A DNA stretch of 5,445 bases from Lentimicrobiaceae bacterium. GTDB lineage: Bacteria > Bacteroidota > Bacteroidia > Bacteroidales > SKPS01. The DNA is taken from assembly GCA_007119395.1 (NCBI GenBank), contig SKPS01000365.1, positions 1-5,445 of the forward strand, read 5' to 3'. A program made the translations under genes and the position numbers. The notes below the pieces were generated by a model that was not told where the DNA came from, ran no database searches, and was given only the letters and a program-made list of their open reading frames with translations. Shown piece after piece: positions 1 to 5,445 of the stretch; positions within the stretch are counted from its first letter, which is position 1, and each line of letters starts with the position of its first letter.

Positions 1-1422
1 CAGGTGTTCACCCTGCATGGGGTGATTATGATCTTTCTGTTCATCATTCCCGGTATGCCTGCCATCTTTGGCAATTTTGCCTTACCGGGGCAACTGGGTG
101 CCAAGGATGTGGCCTTTCCGGTGCTCAACCTGGTCTCGCTCTACCTATACTGGGCCGGGGGCATTCTGGCGCTTTCAACCCTCTTTGTTGGCGAAGGAGC
201 AGCAGACACCGGATGGACGTTCTATGCACCATACAGCGTGAAAACGGGAACCAATGTGATCCTGGCACTCTTTGCCGCATTCATACTCGGGTTCTCGTCA
301 ATCCTTACAGGACTCAACTTTATCGTTACCATGCACCGGCTGCGTGCACCCGGTATGACGTGGTTTAAAATGCCCCTCTTCGCCTGGTCACTCTACGCCA
401 CAAGCTGGATCCAGGTGCTGGCAACACCCATCGTGGGGATTACACTGCTGATGATCGTGGCCGAAAGGGCACTGCAGATCGGATTCTTTGACCCCGCACT
501 CGGAGGTGACCCCATCCTGTATCAACACCTGTTCTGGATATACAGCCACCCCGCAGTATATATTATGATACTGCCGGCCATGGGAATCGTCTCTGAAATC
601 ATTCCCGTGTTCGCCAGAAAAACCATCTTCGGATACAAACCCATCGTGATCTCAGGGCTTGCCATCGCCTTTATCGGGTACTTCGTGTGGGGGCACCACA
701 TGTATACCTCCGGCATGAGCGACGCCTCACGTATCCTCTTCTCACTGCTTACCTTCCTGGTGGCTGTACCCAGTGCCATCAAAGTGTTTAACTGGGTGGC
801 CACGCTCTACAAAGGATCCATCAGAGTGGAAACACCCCTGCTCTTTACCATCGCCTTTATTTTTCTGTTTATGATTGGTGGACTTACCGGTCTGATTACC
901 GCCTCACTGGCCACCGATGTACACATCCACGATACCTATTTCGTGGTGGCACACTTCCACTATGTGATGTTCGGCGGAACCGGTTTTGGATTCCTCGCTG
1001 CCATCCATTTTTACTTCCCCAAAATGTGGGGTCGAATGTACAACGCCCGAAGGGCCGCCCTGGGGTGGGCCTTTATGGTGGTGGGGTTCAATCTGCTCTA
1101 CTTCCCCCTCTTTATCCTTGGTATGCAGGGAATGCCCCGGCGATACTTCGATTACCTCCCTGAATTCGCCGGCCTGAACATGCTCTCCACCGTGGGCTCA
1201 TGGGTGCTCGCAGTGGGCCTCTTTATCGTGATCGCCAACCTGGTGAAAGGAGCACGGAAAGGTCCCAAAGCTGTTGGCAACGTCTGGGGAGCCCTTACCC
1301 TCGACTGGCTCAAAACCTCTACTCCCCCCATCACCGAAAACTTCGAAGAGATACCCGAAGCACGATATGGACCTTATGAATACAGCAAGTTCGATGAAAT
1401 CATAGAAAAAGAATCGCTATGA
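1..1422 (+). CDS. coxA: Cytochrome c oxidase subunit I, A2-type heme-copper oxidase (5'-truncated)
   Basis: This is the catalytic subunit of a cytochrome c oxidase, an inner-membrane protein that reduces O2 to water at a heme a3/CuB centre and pumps protons. The frame is open from base 1 and gives 473 residues. Family members are usually about 550-600 residues, so the N-terminus including the first helix is missing. Numbering from the first visible codon (Gln1), the ligands are all present: His6 (heme a), His183 (CuB) with Tyr187 (the cross-linked Tyr), His232-His233 (CuB), His318 (heme a3) and His320 (heme a). His310-Asp311 match the Mg/Mn site. Asp36 in GAKDVAFP matches the D-channel entry and Lys261 the K-channel lysine. 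The usual E of HPEVY is replaced (YSHPAVY), which is the A2-subfamily signature known from caa3 oxidases. The stop overlaps the coxC start (ATGA). The GTG at position 4 is an internal Val, not a start. Identity is very secure. Confidence 0.98.
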   Translation, partial: QVFTLHGVIMIFLFIIPGMPAIFGNFALPGQLGAKDVAFPVLNLVSLYLYWAGGILALSTLFVGEGAADTGWTFYAPYSVKTGTNVILALFAAFILGFSSILTGLNFIVTMHRLRAPGMTWFKMPLFAWSLYATSWIQVLATPIVGITLLMIVAERALQIGFFDPALGGDPILYQHLFWIYSHPAVYIMILPAMGIVSEIIPVFARKTIFGYKPIVISGLAIAFIGYFVWGHHMYTSGMSDASRILFSLLTFLVAVPSAIKVFNWVATLYKGSIRVETPLLFTIAFIFLFMIGGLTGLITASLATDVHIHDTYFVVAHFHYVMFGGTGFGFLAAIHFYFPKMWGRMYNARRAALGWAFMVVGFNLLYFPLFILGMQGMPRRYFDYLPEFAGLNMLSTVGSWVLAVGLFIVIANLVKGARKGPKAVGNVWGALTLDWLKTSTPPITENFEEIPEARYGPYEYSKFDEIIEKESL

Positions 1423-2039
1423 GCAATGCCGTAACTGAAAATCACCACAACCACTACGACCCCACAGGAATAAGATTCGGAATGTGGCTCTTCCTCTTCA
1501 CCGAAATCCTCCTGTTCGGAACCCTCTTTATTGTGTATGCAGTATACAGGTTCGCAAACAGCGAACCGTTCCACGACGCCTCTGCTACACTCAGCATCCT
1601 CCACGGAACCGTAAATACCGTGGTGCTGCTTACAAGCAGCCTCACCGTAGCCCTCTCCATCACAGCCCTCCAGAAAGGACAAGTGAAACGCTCAATCAAC
1701 CTGCTGCTGATAACCATTCTGCTGGCCGGTGTGTTCCTCGTGATTAAATTCTTCGAATACAAAGCCAAATACCACTATGGGCTCTTCCCCGGAATGGAGG
1801 GGTACATAGAACTGCCCACAGGGCAAAAACAGTTCTTCAACCTTTACTTCTTTATGACAGGCCTCCACGCAATACACGTCATCATCGGAATGATCCTGCT
1901 GGGAATCATCGCCTGGTATATCCGTAAAGGAACCATCAACCCAACAAGGTATGTCTATCTCGAAAACAGCGGCCTCTACTGGCATATCGTTGACGTAGTA
2001 TGGATCTTCCTGTTCCCGCTGTTTTACCTGATCATTTGA
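1419..2039 (+). CDS. coxC: Cytochrome c oxidase subunit III
   Basis: This is an integral membrane subunit of the oxidase. In the family it carries no redox cofactor and is thought to stabilise subunit I and support sustained proton uptake. The 206 residues are typical of the shorter five-helix bacterial form. Helices lie at about 20-45, 60-85, 92-114, 138-163 and 183-206. Family motifs are visible: Glu29 in the first helix (LFTEILLFG), NTVVLLTSS in helix 2, KFFEY after helix 3, FFMTGLHAIHV in helix 4, and ENSGLYWHIVDVVWIFLFP at the C-terminus. The N-terminus is His-rich (NHHNHY). The ATG at 1419 overlaps the coxA stop by 4 nt, which suggests translational coupling. No good Shine-Dalgarno is present, only A-rich sequence. 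The stop TGA is followed directly by an in-frame TAA (2040-2042). The coding strand is clearly C-rich and G-poor compared with coxB. Confidence 0.97.
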   Translation: MSNAVTENHHNHYDPTGIRFGMWLFLFTEILLFGTLFIVYAVYRFANSEPFHDASATLSILHGTVNTVVLLTSSLTVALSITALQKGQVKRSINLLLITILLAGVFLVIKFFEYKAKYHYGLFPGMEGYIELPTGQKQFFNLYFFMTGLHAIHVIIGMILLGIIAWYIRKGTINPTRYVYLENSGLYWHIVDVVWIFLFPLFYLII

Positions 2040-2059
2040 TAACTAAACATTACAACGTG

Positions 2060-2389
2060 ATGAACAACGTACACGATACAAACCATCAGAACCACACACC
2101 GGATAACGATGTGCATATCACCAGCTTTAAAGACAACACACTGGTGTGGATCGACCTGCTCATTTTAACCGTTATCACGGTCAAAATCGCCTTTTTCGAT
2201 CTGCAAAACCTCACGGTGGCCGTTGCCCTGCTGGTGGCCTCAGCGAAAACCTATCTGGTAGGAGCCCACTTTATGCACCTGAAGTTCGAAAGCAGAATAA
2301 TTTCGATCTTCGTTGGACTTGTTGCCCTGGTTTTTGTGCTGGTCATGATCATCCTTTTCAGTGATTACTTATTCAGACAGGAGATATAG
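2060..2389 (+). CDS. coxD: Cytochrome c oxidase subunit IV (prokaryotic COX4/CyoD-like family)
   Basis: This is a small membrane subunit of the oxidase, 109 residues, of the prokaryotic subunit IV family. The family has no cofactor and is thought to help assembly or stability. Three membrane segments are seen at about 29-47, 53-71 and 82-104. The second is followed by the family-typical stretch KTYLVGAHFMHLKFE, in which a Lys begins the run and a His/Lys-rich turn faces the membrane surface. The N-terminal 20 residues are polar and His/Asn-rich. The frame is open back to an ATG at 2000, but that start would overlap the conserved end of coxC by 40 nt and add 20 unrelated residues. The ATG at 2060, 20 nt after the coxC stop, is preferred. 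No clear Shine-Dalgarno precedes it. The gene sits between coxC and coxB in the same operon. Confidence 0.9.
   Translation: MNNVHDTNHQNHTPDNDVHITSFKDNTLVWIDLLILTVITVKIAFFDLQNLTVAVALLVASAKTYLVGAHFMHLKFESRIISIFVGLVALVFVLVMIILFSDYLFRQEI
2379..2383 (+). promoter_or_regulatory. Shine-Dalgarno sequence of coxB
   Basis: AGGAG lies 8 nt before the coxB ATG at 2392, inside the last codons of coxD. It is the only strong Shine-Dalgarno match before any start in this window. It supports the chosen coxB start and suggests efficient independent initiation of subunit II. The function is inferred from sequence and spacing only. Confidence 0.6.
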
Positions 2390-2391
2390 CT

Positions 2392-3324
2392 ATGTTTTCA
2401 GGAGCCTCAAATTTCGTTCAGGGAGTAGATACCGCATTTGTATTCATCATATCCATTGCGGCCTTTTTCCTTATTGGCATCACCATTGTCATGGTGTGGT
2501 TCGTTTTTCGTTACAGTCGACAGCGCAATCCGGTAGCATCTGATATACCGGGCAACAACACCCTGGAGATCATCTGGACCCTCATCCCCACCATTCTGGT
2601 GCTGGCCATGTTTTGGGTGGGCTTCAAAGGGTTTATGCCGATGAGGAGCTTCCCGGAAGATGCCAAAACCATTCGTGTGCTTTCCCGTATGTGGAGCTGG
2701 ACGTTTGAATACCCGAATGGCAAACGGAGTACCGAACTCTACCTCCAGGTAAATGATACCGTAATCCTTGATATGGTGTCGGAAGATGTGCTTCACTCTC
2801 TCTATATTCCTGCCTTCAGGGTGAAAGAGGATGTGGTGCCCGGTCGTACCAACAGAATGTGGTTTGTGCCACAGCTCGTGGGTACCTATGACCTTTACTG
2901 TGCCGAATACTGCGGGCTGTTGCATGCGCAGATGATCACCAAAGTCAATGTGCTGGAGCCTGATGATTTTGCGGAATGGTACGAGTCTGATATTGATCCT
3001 TCGGCCATGGGCTTTGAAGAGGCCGGTTATGAGGCGATGCAGATACATGGATGCTTTACCTGTCACTCTACCGACGGCACCCAGCGGGTGGGCTCCACTT
3101 TTCTGGATCTGTACGGGTCAACCGTGGAGGTGGTGGCGGGTGGCAGAACACGCAGCCGGCTGGTAGACGACGATTACATCCGCAGGAAAACCTTTGACCC
3201 CAACCAGGAGGTACGTGTGGGTTACACCCCCGGGCTGATGCCCTCATACCGGGATCAGATCTCCAATGAAGAGATGGCCAATATGATCATCTACCTGAAA
3301 TCAATCTCCAAATACGGACGTTAA
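2392..3324 (+). CDS. coxB: Cytochrome c oxidase subunit II with fused C-terminal cytochrome c domain (caa3-type)
   Basis: This subunit accepts electrons on the periplasmic side and passes them to heme a in subunit I. The 310 residues form three parts. The first is two membrane helices at about 13-40 and 59-79, with Glu59 in LEIIWT matching the K-channel entry glutamate of the family. The second is a cupredoxin CuA domain at about 90-190. It has a complete ligand set: His135, Cys170, Glu172, Cys174, His178 and Met181 (CAEYCGLLHAQM). The aromatic patch RMWSWTFEYP at 99-108 is a usual electron-entry region. The third is a class I cytochrome c domain at about 205-310, with heme-binding CFTCH at 221-225 and likely axial Met283 (GLMPSY). 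This fusion defines caa3 oxidases. There is no cleavable signal peptide or lipobox, and the first helix begins near residue 13. The start at 2392 is supported by AGGAG and lies 2 nt after coxD. In most clusters coxB precedes coxA, whereas here it follows coxD. Confidence 0.98.
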   Translation: MFSGASNFVQGVDTAFVFIISIAAFFLIGITIVMVWFVFRYSRQRNPVASDIPGNNTLEIIWTLIPTILVLAMFWVGFKGFMPMRSFPEDAKTIRVLSRMWSWTFEYPNGKRSTELYLQVNDTVILDMVSEDVLHSLYIPAFRVKEDVVPGRTNRMWFVPQLVGTYDLYCAEYCGLLHAQMITKVNVLEPDDFAEWYESDIDPSAMGFEEAGYEAMQIHGCFTCHSTDGTQRVGSTFLDLYGSTVEVVAGGRTRSRLVDDDYIRRKTFDPNQEVRVGYTPGLMPSYRDQISNEEMANMIIYLKSISKYGR

Positions 3325-3327
3325 GCT

Positions 3328-4197
3328 GTGTTACGAAACCTGGTGGCTGTTGCCGACCTGCTGAAGTTGCGGGTGAGCCTTGCGGTGGTGCTGAGTATGG
3401 CGGTAGGGTTTGTGATGGCTGCCCATCAGGCCAACACCCTGCTGGTTGCTTTGTCGGCCGGTGTACTCTTCACCGCCATGGGTTCGGCCGTGATCAACCA
3501 TGCACAGGAGTACCGCCGCGACCTCCTCATGCCCAGAACCCGGAAAAGGCCCGTTCCAACCGGTGTCATCGCCCCCGGCTATGCATACATGATCGGCACC
3601 CTGCTGGCTGCAACAGGCCTGATCACCACCTGGGTGTTCGCAGGAATCCTGCCCACAGCACTTACACTTACCACCCTGATCATGTACAATGTGATCTATA
3701 CCCCGCTGAAAAAGGTGACACCCTACGCCTTGCTCGCCGGAAGCCTCGTAGGTGCCATACCGCCGGCCATCGGATATACCGCCGCAGATGGAAGTCTTCT
3801 CAATCCACACCTTTTAGCCGTATCTATCTTCTTCTTTATATGGCAAATACCACACTTTATGCTCCTCCTCCTGAAATATGGCGATGAATACCTCATGGCC
3901 GGCTTTAAAACACTCAACAGATACCTCTCAACACGAATACTCTCAATGGTCACCCTCATATGGCTCACAGCCCTCGCAGTGGCCGCACTGATACTCGTGC
4001 CAACAGGCGTCATCACCCATACACCCTACGTGCTGATTCTCATCCTCTCATCCATTACCCTCATCCTCTCATCATTGCCCATTCTGCAACCCACCAAACA
4101 CCAACCACTCATCCCCCGTATGTTCCGGTGGATTAATCTCTTTATGGTACTGGTCGCTCACCTGATCATGTTCCAACACCTCTACTATCCGAGCTGA
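3328..4197 (+). CDS. ctaB: Heme O synthase (protoheme IX farnesyltransferase)
   Basis: This inner-membrane UbiA-family prenyltransferase transfers a farnesyl group from farnesyl diphosphate to heme B, making heme O, which heme A synthase then converts to heme A for the oxidase encoded just upstream. At 289 residues it has the normal family length, with about nine hydrophobic helices. The first Asp-rich-type motif is N57-x3-E61-x3-D65 followed by MPRTRKRP (68-75), with Glu at the first acidic position as in many heme O synthases. The second conserved loop is YTPLKKVTP (124-132), leading to GAIPPAIGY (142-150). WQIPHF (172-177) then precedes the KYGDEYLMAG loop. The start is GTG: the coxB stop lies in the same frame two codons upstream, and the first ATG (residue 24) would remove most of helix 1. 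Only a weak GGA precedes the start. The second half of the gene is very C-rich. No heme A synthase (ctaA) is visible in this window. Confidence 0.96.
   Translation: MLRNLVAVADLLKLRVSLAVVLSMAVGFVMAAHQANTLLVALSAGVLFTAMGSAVINHAQEYRRDLLMPRTRKRPVPTGVIAPGYAYMIGTLLAATGLITTWVFAGILPTALTLTTLIMYNVIYTPLKKVTPYALLAGSLVGAIPPAIGYTAADGSLLNPHLLAVSIFFFIWQIPHFMLLLLKYGDEYLMAGFKTLNRYLSTRILSMVTLIWLTALAVAALILVPTGVITHTPYVLILILSSITLILSSLPILQPTKHQPLIPRMFRWINLFMVLVAHLIMFQHLYYPS
4039..4080 (+). repeat. In-frame 21-bp tandem duplication inside ctaB
   Basis: Two adjacent 21-nt units (4039-4059 and 4060-4080) share a perfect 14-nt core, CTCATCCTCTCATC, and then diverge. They encode LILSSIT followed by LILSSLP, seven residues each, in a hydrophobic helix near the C-terminus of heme O synthase. 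The reading frame is preserved. The divergence in the last third suggests the duplication is not very recent, or that a chance similarity was favoured by the C/T-rich codon choice here. Confidence 0.6.
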
Positions 4198-4213
4198 TGT
4201 ACTCACCAGCAAA

Positions 4214-4263
4214 AAACAATTTCAATACAATCACACTCAACTTTATCCGTTCCAAAATTGTTT
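4214..4263. repeat. 9-bp perfect inverted repeat in the ctaB-thioredoxin intergenic region
   Basis: AAACAATTT at 4214-4222 and its exact reverse complement AAATTGTTT at 4255-4263 flank a 32-nt AT-rich spacer. Two smaller, mutually exclusive hairpins follow: TTTAT/ATAAA (4261-4265 with 4272-4276) and TCTCT/AGAGA (4265-4269 with 4276-4280). None is GC-rich or followed by a clean T-run, so this is not a classical intrinsic terminator. The region from 4198 to 4330 holds no other recognisable element. It could be a weak terminator or a protein-binding palindrome, or simply chance in AT-rich DNA. Confidence 0.3.
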
Positions 4264-4330
4264 ATCTCTACATAAAGAGACCCCTTATCGCTCCGTATGT
4301 CAAATATGTTTATTCTTTTCAACAAATGAT

Positions 4331-5445
4331 ATGATGATGAAAAAAGTTGTGTTTATTCTGATGTTGTTCTCTCCATTTGTTCTGTTATCGCAGGATGAGG
4401 AGGGTATCCAATTTTTTGAAGGCACCTGGGCTGAGGTGTTGGCTGAAGCCAAGGAGCAAGACCGATTGATCTTTTTTGATGCGTACGCGTCATGGTGTGG
4501 TCCCTGTATCCGGATGGCCCGTGATGTGTTTCCGTTGCCATCTGTAGGGGAGTTCTATAACGAGCATTTTATTAATGTGAAGATTGACATGGAGAAAGGT
4601 GAGGGCGTTGCCTTGGCAAAGCTATACCAGGTTCGCGTTTACCCAACACTTCTTTTTGTCAACTGGCGTGGAGAGATTGTGCACCGCACTGCGGGCGGGC
4701 AGTCTGAGACAAGCCTGATCGAGTTGGGAAAGTTAGCGCTTGATGATACCCGCAACCTGCGTTCGAAGGAGATGGCATACCGCAACAATCCTGAGAACGT
4801 GGATGCTTTGATTGACTATGCATCTGCCCTCAGAGCGGCGTATGATCAAAGGTATGTCACCCTCATTTCAGAGTTTATGGAGGGGAAACCACCATCGCTG
4901 CTGATGTCAGAAACCGGCTGGCGCATTATGGAGAATTTTGTTGACAGCCCTGACTCGCCCGAGTTTCAATATCTGCTGGAACACCGCAACGCTTTTTCAG
5001 GGCGTTTTGGCGACAGCGCCGTGAACGGGGTGATTGGCAATGTGCTGAACAACATGATTGCCCGGGCTGTACGAAGAAATGATGAGGCGGTAATGAAGCA
5101 GCTGATGCAGGAAATCGACAGGATCGGTCCGGCCAATGCACCCTACTACAAGGCGTTGGCCAATGCGCAGTTCAGTCGTCGGCAGGGTGACTGGGAGGTT
5201 TATGCTGATGAGGTGAAGACACTGCTGACGACAGGTCCGGCGCCTGATGCCCGGCTGTTGAATCGATATGCGTGGGACTTTTACCAAAGAGTTGAAAACA
5301 AAGAGCACCTTGAATGGATGACTTCCAGGGTGGCCGATATGTTGAAGAGTGATAACAATTACTCACTCAGAGACACCTATGCCGCCTTGCTGCACAAAAC
5401 CGGCAACAATCGCCAGGCCCTGCGCGAAGCACGGGCAGCCATTGA
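4331..5445 (+). CDS. Secreted thioredoxin-fold protein with helical TPR-like C-terminal region (3'-truncated)
   Basis: This is a probable periplasmic thiol-disulfide protein with 371 visible residues and no stop before the window end. It begins with three tandem ATG codons (4331, 4334, 4337) followed by KK and a hydrophobic stretch ending LLSQ at 18-21. This looks like a Sec signal peptide cleaved near residue 20, with no lipobox Cys. A thioredoxin fold at about 28-135 has the redox motif WCGPC (Cys56, Cys59) and the cis-Pro in VYPT (Pro105). The FFDAYASWCGPC context resembles the thioredoxin_7/DsbD-C-like families. Residues from about 140 on are not recognised by motif. They are mostly predicted helical, and the last visible part (348-371) resembles a TPR helix pair, with the G-N-N-x-x-A-L spacing typical of that repeat. 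No Shine-Dalgarno is seen. The 133-nt gap from ctaB suggests its own transcription unit. Substrate and partner are unknown, and a role in oxidase or cytochrome c maturation is only suggested by position. Confidence 0.85.
   Translation, partial: MMMKKVVFILMLFSPFVLLSQDEEGIQFFEGTWAEVLAEAKEQDRLIFFDAYASWCGPCIRMARDVFPLPSVGEFYNEHFINVKIDMEKGEGVALAKLYQVRVYPTLLFVNWRGEIVHRTAGGQSETSLIELGKLALDDTRNLRSKEMAYRNNPENVDALIDYASALRAAYDQRYVTLISEFMEGKPPSLLMSETGWRIMENFVDSPDSPEFQYLLEHRNAFSGRFGDSAVNGVIGNVLNNMIARAVRRNDEAVMKQLMQEIDRIGPANAPYYKALANAQFSRRQGDWEVYADEVKTLLTTGPAPDARLLNRYAWDFYQRVENKEHLEWMTSRVADMLKSDNNYSLRDTYAALLHKTGNNRQALREARAAI

Noticed and set aside
2000..2059. A longer coxD starting at the ATG at 2000.
   Set aside because: It would overlap the conserved C-terminus of coxC by 40 nt and add residues unlike the family. 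The ATG at 2060 fits the usual length.
2407..3066. A 219-codon open frame on the minus strand opposite coxB.
   Set aside because: It lies wholly antisense to a clear coxB with intact CuA and heme ligands. Its translation shows no recognisable domain, and it is explained by codon bias of the sense gene.
3331..3810. A 159-codon open frame on the minus strand opposite ctaB.
   Set aside because: It is antisense to the conserved heme O synthase motifs, and its Gly/His/Gln-rich translation looks like a shadow of the sense codons.
4305..4312. TATGTTTA as a Bacteroidota-type -7 promoter box for the thioredoxin gene.
   Set aside because: It matches TAnnTTTG except for the last base, but no TTTG-like -33 element is found at the expected distance upstream. 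The match is likely chance in AT-rich DNA.
4198..4330. The thioredoxin frame stays open upstream of its ATG across the intergenic region, hinting at a longer protein.
   Set aside because: No ATG, GTG or TTG start lies in that frame between 4198 and 4330, and the signal peptide begins right after the ATG cluster at 4331.
4198..4330. Intrinsic terminator after ctaB.
   Set aside because: No GC-rich stem followed by a T-run was found, and the only stems are AT-rich and short.
4926..5366. Several overlapping minus-strand open frames at the right edge.
   Set aside because: They are antisense to the continuous thioredoxin-fold frame, which has a signal peptide and WCGPC motif. None shows a domain.

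Overview
The window is a section of an aerobic respiratory gene cluster. It encodes nearly all of a caa3-type cytochrome c oxidase and the first enzyme of its heme A supply, followed by the start of a secreted thioredoxin-fold protein. All real genes are on the + strand. The organism is most likely an aerobic or facultative member of the Bacteroidota or the wider FCB group (Marinilabiliales, Cytophagales, Balneola or Rhodothermota-like). This is inferred from the A2-type oxidase signature (YSHPAV) in subunit I, the cytochrome c fused to subunit II, few Shine-Dalgarno sequences, a signal peptide ending LLSQ, and moderate GC. No marker here fixes the lineage more closely.

Layout: (1) 1-1422, cytochrome oxidase subunit I (coxA), missing its N-terminus at the window edge. 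(2) 1419-2039, subunit III (coxC), overlapping coxA by 4 nt (ATGA). (3) 2060-2389, small subunit IV (coxD). (4) 2392-3324, subunit II (coxB) with a CuA domain and a C-terminal c-type cytochrome domain. (5) 3328-4197, heme O synthase (ctaB), starting at GTG in the same frame as coxB two codons after its stop. Gaps between these five genes run from -4 to 20 nt, so they are almost certainly one operon. (6) 4198-4330, a 133-nt AT-rich intergenic stretch with a 9-bp inverted repeat and no convincing terminator or promoter. (7) 4331 to the window end, a periplasmic thioredoxin-fold protein (WCGPC) with a long helical, TPR-like C-terminal part that runs off the edge. No stretch over 300 nt lacks a gene.

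How they work together: electrons enter through the heme c of CoxB, pass to CuA in the same protein, then to heme a and the heme a3/CuB site in CoxA, where oxygen is reduced to water with proton pumping. CoxC and CoxD are membrane subunits that stabilise the complex. CtaB farnesylates heme B to heme O, the precursor of heme A. The thioredoxin-like protein may belong to a separate transcription unit. A role in maturing periplasmic Cu or heme c sites is possible but not shown.

The window is mostly a recognisable respiratory operon, and I see no clearly new system. The points most worth a second look are the gene order with coxB after coxD, the abrupt swings in strand composition within coxA and ctaB, a 21-bp in-frame tandem duplication in a ctaB membrane helix, and the uncharacterised thioredoxin/TPR protein.
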